Below, one piece after another: positions 40,442 to 51,819 of a stretch of 64,000 nucleotides of DNA. The notes under the pieces were generated by a model. It had not been told where the DNA came from, searched no databases, and saw only the letters and a program-made list of their open reading frames with translations. This DNA comes from Chrysemys picta bellii. Its lineage: Eukaryota > Chordata > Testudines > Emydidae. The stretch's first letter is position 1, and the number at the start of each line of letters is the position of its first letter. The position numbers were made by a program, and so were the translations under genes. The stretch is from contig NC_088809.1 of the NCBI RefSeq assembly GCF_011386835.1, positions 24,993,067 through 25,057,066 on the forward strand, read 5' to 3'.

Positions 40442-41339
40442 TGTGATGGTGCCCCCCCCTCATGCTTTATGGAATGTGCTTATGAATGTATATATGACAT
40501 AACTAGAATATGTTTTATGCTACATATACCATGTAACATATCTCTGTAAAGGTTATGATCTACTGAATCTATTACTCCTCTTTGTGTGAATGTATCATTT
40601 TTGTACTTGAAGTTAGGAATATTGGCTGTATACTTGCTTGATTTTAACTAGCCTAGTAGAGCATTTGGTCAGCTTCCTGAGAAAAGTGCAAATTAGCTGC
40701 CCAATCAAAAACCACTTCAGCCAACAATGAACTTGAAGATGCCAATCCACATCAGAGCCTTCCCAGGAATGTGGCTTGGCTGGTAAAAACTGACTCATGC
40801 ATGGACATGTGACTTGCCCATGTGACTCCAGAACTCCATCTTGGAGCTGGACTTTGCATAGGAGAGAGGAGGGGGTCTCCACCCGCAAGAGAAAGTCTAT
40901 TTAACCCCCTGGGAGACCCCTCCATTTTGTCTTCAGCTGGCTAAAGGGATAGCCTCTCCACCCCCAAGAATACCTGAAAGAGACTGGAACAAAGGACAGT
41001 GACTACAGGGAGTGTGAGTGATTGCTGGACCCAGACTAGAAGGAGACTAGTCTGTAAAAAGCAGCATTCTGGAACTGGGGAGGTTTTTATCTGTACCCAG
41101 GTGTATTACTGTATTAGACTCAGACATGCGTGTTTTATTTTATTTTACTTGGTAATTCACTCTGTTCTGTCTGTTACTACTTGGAACCACTTAAATCCTA
41201 CTTTCTGTATTTAATAAAATCACTTTTTCCTTATTAATTAACCCAGAGTATGTATTGATACCTGGGGGGGGCAGCAAACAGCTGTGCATATCTCTCTATC
41301 AGTGTTATAGAGGGCAACCAATTTCTGAGTTTACCCTGT
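40442..41339 (+). mobile_element. LTR-like element, 3'-truncated
   Basis: Starts TGTGATGGTGCCC, AT-rich U3-like part, a TATTTAA box near 40,898, and AATAAA at 41,213-41,218, giving + orientation. It resembles a common turtle LTR in wording. The expected CA end is missing: sequence changes abruptly into a G-rich element near 41,340. Confidence 0.45.
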
Positions 41340-41906
41340 ATAAGCAGGGGTGTGGAGAGGGGTCGAGGCAGGCAGGGACAGGGAGCGGGGTGGTTAGATG
41401 GCTCGGGGGTTCTGGGGGAGCTGTCAGGGGGGCAGGGGTGTGGAGAGGGGTTAAGGAGGCAGGGAGCAGAGGGGGTTGGATGGGTCAGGAGTTCTGGGGG
41501 TCCTGTCAGGGAGCAAGGAGCAGTTGGATAGGGCATGGGAGTCCCGGGGGTCTATCTGGGGGTAGGGGTGTAAATATGGGGTGGGGTGTGGATAAGGGTC
41601 AGGGCAGTCAGGGGACAGGTACGGTCCTAGGGGGGCAGTTAGGGTGGGAGGTTCTCAGGAGGGGACAGTCAGGGGACAAGAAGCAGGGAGGCTAGATGGC
41701 GGTGGGATCCTAGGGGGCAGTTAGTGGCAGGGGTCCCAGGATGGCGCAGTCAGGGGACAAGGAGTGGGGGGGTTGGACGTTCTGAGCGGGGCAGTCAGGG
41801 GGTGGGAAGTGGGAGGGAGTGGATGGGGGTGGGGCAGGGCGGGGGCGGGGCTAGAGCGGGGCTCCCCCCCGTCCTCTTTTTTGATTGTGGAAATATGGTA
41901 ACCCTA
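41340..41906. mobile_element. G-rich MITE fragment (3' terminus only)
   Basis: Long G-rich stretch with recurring 'caggggacaagga' and 'ggggcagttagg' words ending in AAATATGGTAACCCTA, the 3' terminus of the TAGGGTTACC family. No matching 5' terminus. Very similar to the G-rich part of 37,010-37,555. Confidence 0.55.
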
Positions 41907-43630
41907 GCAGACAGGCCCCAGGGTGTGGGGGGATGAGCTCCCTATAGAGCAGCAGCAGCCCTGAGGGAGCAGGTAGGATCTCCGTGAGGTCGACTCCCGC
42001 TGTGGCCGGGGGTCGCTGCCTTTTGGAGCGCCGGGCAAGGAGGATGGGGAGGGCCTGGCTCCCGGCTCGGCCGGAGATTGGCTGAGGTGAACAGGCTCGA
42101 GCTGCGTGCCCCAGCCACAGCCGCAGCCGCCCCAGCTCCACTCTCTGCAGAAGGGTGACAAGACACCCTACCATGCCACCCTTCCTTCTGCGCTGCTGCT
42201 GATGGCAGCACTGCCTTCAGAGCTGGGTGCCCGGCCAGCAGCCGCCGCTCTCCGACTGCCCAGGCCTTCCCACACACATGGGTCCCACGGGCATGGACAG
42301 CCCCCTGACCACGGAGCCTCCCTGAACCATTGCACCCTGGGCGGTTGCCCACTCCCAAACCCAGCCCTGCTCATTGACTTTCCATGGGCTCTGTGCTCCT
42401 AAGTAACTCGTGACCTTTGGAAAATCCCTCCCCCCATTTTTGCTTGTTGCTATGTGACTGTCTGACTGCGGCCAGCAAGCAACAGCCCTTACAGGAGACA
42501 GCCCCTGGGTCTGTGACCTCTTCACCGAAGCACATGGCCAGGCAAAGCTGGGGGCAGAGCCCTGATTCTCAGGCTGAGGAGCGGCTCCGCCTGCTGTGGG
42601 AGTGGAATACACCCCGTGTCTGCCCCACAGGCTCTCTCTGGGTATTGTATCGACAGCAGGTAGCCCATAGTCTCCTCTCCCAGCATCCCAGTCTCTCCTC
42701 CCCCAAACGTGAGAAAGGACTGGTGGCCCAAGGAGTTACTTTTGGTGCAGTTGGCAGCAACGGGCCCATCCCAACAACCCTACACTAGGGCCCTGATCCA
42801 ACACCTACTGAAGTCAATGGAAGATTGTCTGTTATCAACTGGCTTTGGACTAGGACCTACTTGCACACGTGGACAGTAATTCAAGGTACTGATTAAAGGG
42901 CCCTCAGGCCACTGCTGCAGCTACCCAGATATCGTCAGACGTGCAGGCCTGGCTTTCAAATCCTGCTAGGCCATTGCCGAAAATTCCCTCACAGCAACCT
43001 GCAGACCCCTAAGACTGTGGGGCAAGGAACCCAGCCAGGTCTGCCAGCCCAACTCCCCCAAGGCAGGACGGCTGAGAATACTGGGAATGGATCTACGCAG
43101 TATGGTGCCCACGAGAGCACAGCAGAGAGTAAGTGGCAGGGAACAGAAAGTTACCAACTGGGGCCACCACATTTAAAATGCCTTTTTAATGTGAAGCTTT
43201 AATCCCTGCTAATGAGCAGTAGAGCGGGTGTTTATAAAAACCCTTCTGTGTTTCTGGATTTCCCCACCCCTGTGACCTCTGGAACTGCCCATGAGTCTGA
43301 GAGCAAAAGACACTGAAAAGGCACTAAGGATCCGAGGCATTTACTCTCCCCGGAGCTTCTACATCTGGATACTGCAGGTTTTGCAAATGATTCTTCTGAT
43401 TACGAATATCACTAAGTCAAGTCAACGCAAAGCACAAGTGCCCAGCAGAGATTAGCTCGGAAAGTGCACGGAAGAAAAGAAAAGAGAAAGTTGCCCCATT
43501 TTGGATAAACATGATACTTCCCCCTCCGAGTTGGGTGTGAGGTTTGGCCATGACACACGCTGACCCTTTTCCCTCCCTTCGTGGAGCAGGGGTTGGCCTC
43601 ACTGCAGACAGGAGGGTGGGGAAGGGGTGA
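41907..43630. other. 3' flank of the fibrinogen-like gene
   Basis: 42,784-42,870 (gggccctgatccaac ... ggctttggactagg) has weak inverted ends and looks like a short amniote DNA repeat. A minus-strand ATTAAA (43,185-43,190) could serve as a polyadenylation signal for the gene ending at 43,631; no AATAAA is nearer. No other gene is supported. Confidence 0.4.
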
Positions 43631-44259
43631 CTAACAGTAGGACGCTGGTTTGATGAGGATGGCGGAGGCTTGGCAGTTCCCACTACAGAAACTACCCCAA
43701 GTGATGCTCCCTTTGACGTTCAGTCGAACAGAATGACAAGCCGAGTACCACCAGCCCCCACCAGAGCTAGACGCACAGTTCCCACCGTAAGTGTCCTGAT
43801 CCAGGTCTTTAGCAGAGAACTTCATGTTGTCATGCACGGTGCTAGGATTGTTTGAAGTCATGGCATCCCCTGCAGTCCCAGTGTAAGAGCCCACCCTCAG
43901 CCTGTAGCCTTTGGACTCGTCTTCCAGACCGAAGAGGTTGTAGTCTGCGTATTTCATGGTGCCGGATGAATCGTGGATGACAAACCTGACCTGGTAGACC
44001 TTCTGCTTGGCGATCCGATAGATGTACTCCGTCCCCAGCCAGTAGTCATCCTGCACGTTGCCAAAGCCGTACTTGTAGGTGCTCCAGGACTCAGCCCAGG
44101 TGATCTGTGTGTCGTGCCGGTTCCGCTGGAGGACCGTCCAGCCCTCGCTGGTGCTGTTCAAGTCACAGTAAACGACAATCTGGTGGAATCCTGTGGGCTG
44201 GATGACAAAGACGCCACTGACCCTGTTCCAGGTTATCTCGCTGCAGTCCTTGGGCCAGA
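43631..44259 (-). CDS. Copy B exon 4: fibrinogen C-terminal (FReD) domain
   Basis: 629 nt after acceptor TTGTGCACAG, open to TAG. One exon carries the entire FReD domain, about 208 residues. The polar face residues expected for calcium (DLDQD) and the GNCASSSGGGWWYSACH block are intact, so a folded domain is likely. The tail reads WGSFCSGNCQAS...PASYC instead of the usual basic MKIRP-like end. Confidence 0.85.
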
Positions 44260-47200
44260 CTGTGCACAAGAGAGAGATCGCTTTCACTAAACCCCGTGGA
44301 ACAGAACCCTGCTCAGCTCTTCCCACCCTGGGTCAGTGAGAAAGGGCCCCTCCGGTGTGCCACAGACAGCAGTGTCTGCACTGACACCCCGCATGCTTTG
44401 CCAGCCCATTGTCAAAGAGGCTTCAACAATGGATGCAGACACTAAGCCCGAATCTGCTGGCACAGCCCTGGCATTAGGTCCTGTCACCCACTCCTGGGCA
44501 GTTTATTCTCTAACTAGCTACTTTGCACGTGCACACGTAGGTTTCCCAGAAGACAAACAGGTCCCTGTTCATACTCTGCAGGGGTTTTCGGGGAGGTGTT
44601 TAACACGGCAGACACGATGCGTGGGACACTGCAAGCTAACAGCACCGTGTGTCCTGTGGGGTGACTGTATCTTACAGCAGCGGGTTCTGCACCCCCTCAG
44701 CTCTCAGCAAACTCCTGTGCCAAGGGCTCTCCAACAGGGCGTGTGTGCTGAGGCCACCGACACCAGCTGCTAGGGAAAGGAGGAGTCTGTGGAGTCAAAG
44801 GATCTTGCCACTCATCTCAAATTTTGGCTGCAAACTCCCCACACCTGCAGTAGTGAGGGACACGGCCCAGTGGGTCACAGCCCTGGGTCCTGGATCCCAC
44901 ACAGTCTATCAGTGGTGCCACTTTCCCTGCAGAAAGATCATGACCCAAAGCTTCTCCTCTGCAGGACACGTTACAGCCTGTGTGTATCAAGCCCTTTCCC
45001 CCACACCCTCCCACCCTCTGCCATCAGAGTTCCTGCTCCCAGGGGCCTGGGGATTCCCCTCTGGCCCGGTCAGACAATGCATCCCAATGCCTTGTTGTGC
45101 CCTGCAGGGAGAAGCTGTGTGAATAACTCTTGTTGTTCTTCATATCAGAGGGGTAGCCGTGTTAGTCTGGATCTGTAAAAAGCAACAGAGGGTCCTGTGG
45201 CACCTTTAAGACTAACAGAAGTATTGGAGCATAAGCTTTCGTGGGTGAATCTTGCGTCTGATGAAGTGGGCATTCACCCACGAAAGCTTATGCTCCAATA
45301 CTTCTGTTAGTCTTAAAGGTGCCACAGGACTCTCTGTTGCTTCTTGTTGTTCTTGCATCTCATTTCTGCAGGGCGCGGATAGGTGAAGCGTGGGATACTC
45401 TTACCGTGGGCCTCTGGTAACTGTGGGTCACTGGCTCGGCTGTGCCGCAGGCTCCCTTTCCCCAGATCTGTAGGGACAGGAATTGGGAGATCCGCGTGAC
45501 ATGAGGGGTTTTCAGAGACTGTCTCCCAAGCACCAGAGAGTGTTAGCAGTGCATTCGTCTCCCCTTCTCCATGTCCCTGAAACCCTCATCCAGGACAAAC
45601 CTTTCTTCTGCCCACACTTCTGCAAACCCCCGTCACTGCTCTACCTGGCTTCTGTCTGCTCCCCTCCAGTCTGGCCCAAATGCAGCCACCAAACTCACCG
45701 CCCGCTCCCGTGGCTCTGCCCACACCACCTTGTGCCTTCCAGTCCCTTCCCTGGCTCTGCAGCTCCTCCTGCAGCAGCTTCCAGCCCCCGCGCCTCCCCT
45801 CGAGCTCTGCACAGCCCTGCCCTGCCTAGCTCGAGCTCTGTGTTAATTCTGCACCAGTCGCCCTGCTGCCCGAGCACCCACATCTCATCCCGTCTGCCCC
45901 TGCCTGGCTCGGGCCCAGGCTGCACCAGTTCACTCCTCCACGCCCCCTCTGCTGCCCAAGGCAACCAGCACCTCCTGGCTTTGTCCCGTGCTGCTCCCTG
46001 CACTGCAATGGGCCAGCCCCTGTGCCCCCCCCGAACCTCCCTCCCTCCCCTCCCTCAAACCGCCAAAGAGCTCAGCGTGGTTTGAATAGAGAGCTACGGT
46101 TGGATTGTAATTTCTCCCAGTGGCTTCAGGCCTCCATAATCCCCAGGCAGCCAGTGAGTGACGTCCTGGAGCCCCAGGGCTGGCAGGGACCCCTAGGGCC
46201 AGGGGGGAGGGCTATAGAAGCAGACACATGACACACCTGCCTTCAGGTGCTTTGAGTGGATGTTCCGGATTGCATGGGTGGGTCCCTTTAAGATGTTCAG
46301 GTTGTGTATTTCCAGGGTGAGAACTGGGGCTGACAGGGCCAGCAGGCCGGTGAGGAGCAGGAGACGAGGGCACCGGGCAGCTGCAAAAGGGAAGAGCCGA
46401 TGAGAAGCTGGGAACACAAACCCGCCCTTCAGGAGCCGCGACTCCCAGTTCCCTGTGCCCGGGAACGGCACAACCGAGAGCTGGGACTGCTGGACCCTCC
46501 CACCTCGCCCAGCACAGCCTGGCACTTCCGCCCTCGCCCGTCAGTCTGGCTGGGCAGCCGGCCACCGGCCAGGCATGCACGGGGCAGAGAGGAGACGCTA
46601 GGAACCAGCCCCGTTGGGACAGAGACTCCCAGGAGGGGGCGGGTGCTGAGGAGTTTGGGAGTCGCCCTGGAGAAATGTTCCCGCCCCACAGAGACACCCC
46701 TGTGCCATGGAAATAACCGGGCAGGGGAGGGCAGGAGAGTGGGTGAGAGAAAGGGAAAATGGAGATTGGGGCTAGGAAGGGCCTGGGCCAGACAATGACC
46801 CACCGCGCAGTGTCCCAGCTCCCTGCCCCACACCTGCGGGGCACGGCCCCTCCTCTGTAGGGAGGTTGGCATGTACCTTAGTGCTGCTTCCTCCATCCCC
46901 AAAGGCCTCTCCCAGCCAGTCTCTGGCAACCCCTGCCGTTCAATACGCACATTACCCTGCTGTGACATACCGGGGGGGGGGGACCCCTCGGGGATGCGGG
47001 GGCTGTCACACAGCTGGGCAATTTAAGCCGGCTGGGCCGGGGTGACTGTCTCCCTGGAGCTGGGGTCTCAGCCCAGGTGTCTCTCTGCCCTTCCCCCCAG
47101 TTGCCCCCGGGCGAGGTGGGAGCGCCCCACGTTGTGTTCCAGCCCCACATTCGCACCCACAAGTGCTGGTGGGTTCCAATCCCAGCTGAACACGCCCACC

Positions 47201-47275
47201 CGGCCCTAGTGCGGAGCAGAAGGGCCCAGCGCTGCCCCACAGACCCTCTGGCTCTCCGAGCCCGCTCTTACCCAT
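43631..47275 (-). CDS. Secreted fibrinogen-like protein (FGL1-like), complete four-exon gene (copy B)
   Basis: Coding exons on the minus strand: 47,275-47,272 (ATGG), 46,380-46,237, 45,467-45,405, 44,259-43,631. All introns are GT-AG and all junctions phase 1; total 840 nt, 279 residues. The protein begins with a signal peptide (about 22 residues, MAARCPRLLLLTGLLALSA), then about 50 residues without domains, then a fibrinogen C-terminal domain from WPKDC to the end. Visible are the first disulfide pair (KDC...VYC), GWTVLQRN, W-x-YK-GFGN, a calcium-site DLDQD and the NC...SAC pair with GGGWWYSACH. There is no coiled coil or collagen stalk, as in short FGL1-like proteins. The extreme C-terminus has three extra cysteines. 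Likely secreted; ligand unknown. It could equally be another FReD family (ficolin- or angiopoietin-like), which lack this short form. Confidence 0.75.
45141..45342. mobile_element. Foldback retroposon with 12-bp TSD, copy 2 (intron 3)
   Basis: Arms of about 70 bases (AACAGAGGGTCCTGTGGCAC ... GGGTGAAT and reverse complement) pair around a loop of about 20 bases near 45,260. Flanked by CTTGTTGTTCTT (45,129-45,140 and 45,343-45,354). Inserted in intron 3 of the fibrinogen-like gene. A 5' head CAGAGGGGTAGCCGTGTTAG lies outside the hairpin. Confidence 0.75.
45405..45467 (-). CDS. Copy B exon 3 (63 nt)
   Basis: Minus strand between CCCTACAG and GTAAGAGT. It encodes DLGKGSLRHSRASDP and QLPEAH with junction codons GAT and GTC. 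Because it is phase 1-1 and 63 nt, skipping it would keep the frame (GCA G|TC TGG). It adds a short basic/polar linker before the FReD domain. Support comes from the splice sites, frame and the paralog at 34,468-34,524. Confidence 0.65.
45468..46236 (-). other. Intron 2 of the fibrinogen-like gene
   Basis: CT-rich on the + strand (polypurine on the coding strand). Only the part near exon 3 (to 45,730) is shared with copy A. No nested gene. Confidence 0.5.
46237..46380 (-). CDS. Copy B exon 2: signal peptide and N-terminal segment
   Basis: 144 nt, acceptor CCTTTTGCAG, donor GGCAG|GTGTG. With the ATGG of exon 1 it encodes MAARCPRLLLLTGLLALSA, cleavage probably near PVLT|LE, then LEIHNLNILKG and a histidine/lysine-rich stretch. 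The same exon in copy C carries the provirus. Confidence 0.8.
47272..47275 (-). CDS. Copy B exon 1: start codon (ATG G)
   Basis: Only four coding bases. ATGG|GTAAGAGC on the minus strand gives the exact phase needed for exon 2 (ATG GCT GCC CGG). Context CGGTGATGG is an acceptable start. The 5' UTR extends upstream, limits unknown. It is the only ATG on this strand in the interval with both a donor and the right phase that I found. Confidence 0.65.
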
Positions 47276-47399
47276 CACCGCAGCACGTCTGGCCCAGGCT
47301 GAACGCTGCTGCTCTGTGCAGAGAGGCTGGCACTTCTCGCTCCTGCCGTACGAGGGGCAGGTGCTGCTACCGACTGCTCCCCCTAACCCCCGCCCTGCT

Positions 47400-47600
47400 G
47401 CGCTCTGGGGATGCTGCCCTGCTGTGGAGCTCTCAGGTGTCTTGAACTGGAATTTGTTTGGAGAGAAACTGCTAAGGAGCCTTATCAGCCCCGAGCAGAG
47501 AGTACCTGGGAGCCTGCCTGGGTTGGGCGGGTCTGGTACAGCCTCCCCCCAGATAAGGCTCTTCCCTGGACCTGCCACCCATTGGAATCTGGAACGATTC
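47400..47600 (-). promoter_or_regulatory. Putative promoter of the fibrinogen-like gene
   Basis: Upstream of exon 1 on the minus strand: two GATA-type motifs (CTGATAAGG near 47,480-47,490; CTTATCTGG near 47,550-47,560), both kept in the duplicate at 19,190-19,310. No TATA box is evident. Function is inferred from position and conservation between duplicates, which is weak because the duplicates are young. Confidence 0.35.
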
Positions 47601-47824
47601 CCTCCGAGGTAACACCCGGGGCAGCCAGGGCAGGGCAGGGCACGGCCTGCTCCCCTGGAGCGTTAGGGCTTTCAGGAGTCAGAGGTGTCAGCAGAGCAGG
47701 TTGTACGTTAAAGCAGCGAAGGCAGTTGGGGGGCAGAGGAATTGGGTGCTTTGCCATTGCACTTGATCAGCTCAATTTGAAAATTCTTTCAAAGGAAATC
47801 CAGATGTATACATCTGACTGGGGT

Positions 47825-48002
47825 ACATGTACACACATACACAGGCACATTCACATGTGCACACACTCATGTGCACGTACACGTACACACATACATGTAC
47901 ACACATGTACACATATGTACAGATGTACACATACACATACACACATACATACACACATGTACACATACATATATATACAGACGTACACATACACGCACAC
48001 AC
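47825..48002. repeat. CA/CATGTA-type microsatellite
   Basis: Longer homologue of 19,566-19,681; alternating purine-pyrimidine throughout (TGTACACATACA words). Confidence 0.85.
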
Positions 48003-49273
48003 GCTGTCCCTGGAGCGCCCCAGGATGTGACTGACGGGATGGCTGGCTATTATGGAGGCAGAAGGGGGTTGGGAGAAAATAATCAAGAAGAACTTTTGCT
48101 GAAAATGCAAACCTAAGCTGGAAATCTGTGCAGGGCTGGGCTCAGCGAAAATGATCTTTTGAGCTGCTCTTATTGACCGTGGTCCTGTACTTCCTGGTTT
48201 GCGTCGGACCCAGGCAGGAGACTGGGCTGCTCTCAGCTGTAGAAGCCATTGGAATGAGCCAGGTCGGAATGAGCCAGGCCCTCAGAGTCTTCTGCCACCA
48301 ATCGCCCCAGCAGTCACTGATCCACACCAAACCACGTCCTTCCCGTCAGGCAGTTTCATATGCACACGTCAAACCCTTGGTTTGCCATTCAGACACCACG
48401 GTGATGGGCACAGTAAGGACCGAGAGACGCTAAACAGGCAGGGAAGGAAACAGTGGCCCTGGCTACAGGTGTGTGTGTGGTGCAAACGGATGAACACCAG
48501 TTGCTGGCTGAAGGCACAACCTTAATTCCTGCATCTCCTGTCTGTCAGCTATCGTTCGCTTGGCAGCCTGAGCTCCGATTTCTAACGCAGCATTTTGCTC
48601 TGTCCTATTGTGGTTCTCATGTCCGGGGGCGCCTTGGCCCCTGGTATCAGGAGCGGTGCTAAGGAGGCTGCTTTTCAAAGGTCCTTAAGTAGGGTTGCCA
48701 ACTTTCTACTTGCACAAAACCAAACGCCCTTGACCCAACCCCTTTCATGCCCTTCCCCAAGGCCCCACCCCCACTCACTCCAGCCCAGCCCACCTCCCTC
48801 AGTCGCTCGCTCTCACACCCTCACTCACTTTCACTGGGCTGGAGCTGGGGGTTGGAGTGCAGGGAGGAGTGAGGTCTCCGGTGGGGATGCGGGCTCTGGG
48901 ATTGGGCTGGAGATTAGGGGTTTGGGGTGCCAGAGGGGGATCCGGGCTGGGGCAGAGGGTTGGGGTGCGGACTCTGGGAGGGAGTTTGGGTGCGGGAGGG
49001 GGCTCAGGGCTGGGGTAGGGGATTGGGGTGCGGGTGGGGGTGTGGGGTCTGGGAGGGATTAGGGTACAGGAGGGGGTTCCGACCTGGGGCAGGGGGTTGG
49101 GGTGCCGGGTGTGAGGTCTGGGAGGGAATTTGGGTGTGGGAGGGGGTTCCGACCTGGGGCAGGGTTTCTGGGTGCGAGCTCCGGCCAGGCGGCGCTTACC
49201 TCAGCCGGCTCCTGGTCAACGGCACACCGGCGCTAATGCAGGCTCCTGACCCCTGGTCTCCCTCCGCTGGCAG

Positions 49274-49369
49274 GCTCTGAGCAATGCCTGCCCAGAGAAC
49301 ATGGATGACGAGCTCTCGATCCTGCTGACAGCACCCCCCAGCACAGACAAACACCAGCACATCTTGGAG
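49274..49369 (+). pseudogene. Diverged MROH-type HEAT exon (96 nt), + strand copy
   Basis: After CCGCTGGCAG, before GTGAGC; ALSNACPENMDDELSILL ... STDKHQHILE, phase 0. Matches 12,943-13,038 in reverse complement with few changes (K to N, L to H). Its left flank is fibrinogen-gene-associated repeat DNA ending at 49,240, so its upstream exons are gone. Confidence 0.6.
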
Positions 49370-50800
49370 GTGAGCAGAATGGGGAGGGGCAGCAGGGGTT
49401 TTACCTTAGCCCTGGGGACTCCTAGAAAGAAGAGACTGGAAAATCCATGTTTCTATTGGATCCTTCCGAGTATGCATTTGTGATATAAACTCACTGGGTG
49501 ACCTTGGGGTAACTCACTTCCCCCTTACGGCATCAGTCTTCTCCACTATCAAATCTACACTGGGGAAGAAGGACAGAAGCCCCGACAATCACCTTCACCT
49601 CTGGGTGTCTGGTCCTGGGAGCCGAAACCAACTGGAATATCTGCCCCATCTCCTAAACTGCCCTGTCTTTCCCTCCTAGGGCCTTGTCCTTAGTGCTCAG
49701 CCTGGCCCTTTCCCAGCTTGTCCCTGACCTTTAAAGGACTCTCCAAGCCCCTCCCATGCCTGCTTCCCTTGGGGTCTCTCTCCTGGCTGAGCACAGGCTG
49801 CCCTTCTATCTCTCAGCAGGCCTGGGTCCTAGTCACAGGCTGCGTCTTGTCAAGTGACCCCCACACTTATTCCCTTCACCCTAGGGAGCTGCATCACCTG
49901 GGCCAGGTGCAGTTGAGCTCCAACCCCTTTCTTGGCCATCTCACCCTGGGACAGGTGGAAACTGGAAACCTGTGGGTAACAGTAACTGGTTGCTCCCAAA
50001 GGTGCTGAAGACACAATGGAAGAGGAAATCCTTTGGCCTGGATTGAAATTATTCCGACTGAAAGTGAATGAGAGAAAATAGGTCCAGAGTTCTCTTCCTA
50101 GCAGCAGAAAATGTAGCGATTGATAGAGGTTGAGGTCAGAAAGGACCATTATGTGCATCTCCTGTGAGTCGCCCCTCCTGTATAACTCAGGGCCTAGAAT
50201 GTGACCAAGTGGTTCCTTCAGCCAACCATAGCATGGGACTGAGCTAGAGCACGTCTTTTGGAACGACATCCACATGCAGGAGAGCCAGCTGGCTACCAGA
50301 AAATCTCTCTTCTGCAGTGACGTGGGGTTAAGGGACACGGGGGAAAAGACATGGAGGCTGTGACTAAACTTAGAGCAGCAAGGCCAGGAAAACCAGGGTT
50401 AGGTCCCAGGCCTGGCTATCAGATCTGCTGTTTTCTATTCCTGGCTTTGGGACCATGAGCGAGTCTCTGCACCGCTGGGTGCCTCGGTTTCCCCAGCTAT
50501 CAAATGGAGCTAATCAAGGTTTTGTTTGTTCTCCCCATTTTACAGGGTGGGAAACCGAGACACAGTTGGGACCTGTCTACACTACAGGTCTGTCGTGCGT
50601 TTGTAATCTGCTGACCCCCACATGTTGTTCAGAGCCTATGGACAACACAGCTCCTAAAGGTACGTTTGTTCTGTGCTTATCCCCTATGTACCAGCAGGGC
50701 TGGACAGCATTTCTCACTGTGATGTGGGGAGCAGATCCTGGGTACTAAGGGTCTGAAGAAGCTCTCAAGGACTAATTTTTTTAAATAATTGTTATCAATG
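49370..50800. repeat. MROH-complex copy 2, left end
   Basis: 49,370-50,210 is the reverse complement of about 12,110-12,940; 50,210-50,800 repeats 1-590. CR1 tail at about 50,130-50,200 (-). No exon besides that at 49,274. Confidence 0.6.
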
Positions 50801-51720
50801 AATTGAGAGAAAACATACAATCACTGCGGATAAGATTGGGGGGTGACAAAATACAGGCAGAGTGGTAATTCCTGATGGGGAGAGGGCAGTGATATACAGC
50901 GATATGGCTCATTCGGCCAGCTGGACCCATTCAAGGAAAACAAGTTTGAGCAGAGCCCAATGCAAGGTCCTATGCGTGGCAACAAGGCACGCCGGCCACA
51001 CCTCCAGAATGGGGACGTGGATCCAGGAAAGCAGTGACTCTGAAAAGGATTTAGGGGCCAGAGTGGAGAAGCCACTCAACATGAGCTCCCAGTGTGATGC
51101 TGTGGTGAACAGGGCTAAAGCCATCATTAGACGTAGGAGCAGAGCCATGAGTAGGATAGGGAGGTGACACAGCAGCAGTGAGACTGCTATTGGAATACTG
51201 CCTCCAGTGTTGGTGTCCTCCTTTGAAAAAGATGGTCCTAGAAATTGGAGCTGGGGCAGCAAAGAGCCACCAAATGTTCTGAGGGCTGGAGAAAAATGCC
51301 TTCTAGTGAGCTATTGAAAGAGCTCAACCTGTTTAGCTTATCAAAAGAAGATTGAAGGGGACTTCACTGAAGTGTTGAAATGCCTTAATGGAGAGAAAAT
51401 ACTGGGTATTAAAGGGCTCTCTAGTCTAGCAGAGAAAGGCAGAACAAGACCCAATGGCTGGAAGGTGAAAAGAGACAAATTCCTATGACAAATAAGGCAC
51501 AAATATTCAACAGCGAGGATGATTGAACACAGGAAGAAGCTACCAAGGAAAGTGGTGGATTCTCCATCTCTTGATGTCATTAATAAAGACTAGATGCCTT
51601 TCCGGAATGTGTTTGCCCCAAAAGTAGCTATTGTGGTAGACAGGAGGCCTGTAATATGCAGTGGGTCAGATTAGATGCTCTAACTGTCTCTTCTGCCCAT
51701 AAAGTCTACTCATTTCGGAG
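50800..51720 (+). repeat. CR1-type LINE 3' end, copy 2
   Basis: Same fragment as 590-1,510, with QCKVLCVATRHAGH and LNMSSQCDAVVNRAKAI readings on the + strand. Confidence 0.75.
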
Positions 51721-51819
51721 AAACCGAGTGTAGCATTGGGAGCAACTCGTGATGCTTTACTGTCTAGCCGGCTTGCTTCCTAGAATGAACACTCATTGAG
51801 TGGGGTGATCCACAGGGAG

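Larger units (their letters stand above)
46773..49240. repeat. Source/partner of the 5'-region duplication
   Basis: Direct copy of 18,521-20,982. Includes exon 1, the promoter region, a longer CA-type microsatellite (47,825-48,002) and the start of the GTTGCCAACTTT element, which is cut at 49,240 by MROH-complex sequence. Confidence 0.75.

Noticed and set aside
46890..46935. Alternative first exon (ATGGAGGAAGC... before GTACAT, minus strand)
   Set aside because: It ends in the wrong phase for exon 2, whereas ATGG at 47,272-47,275 fits exactly.
47411..48034. 207-residue frame ending in HTHTH repeats
   Set aside because: It overlaps the promoter of the opposite-strand gene and the CA microsatellite.
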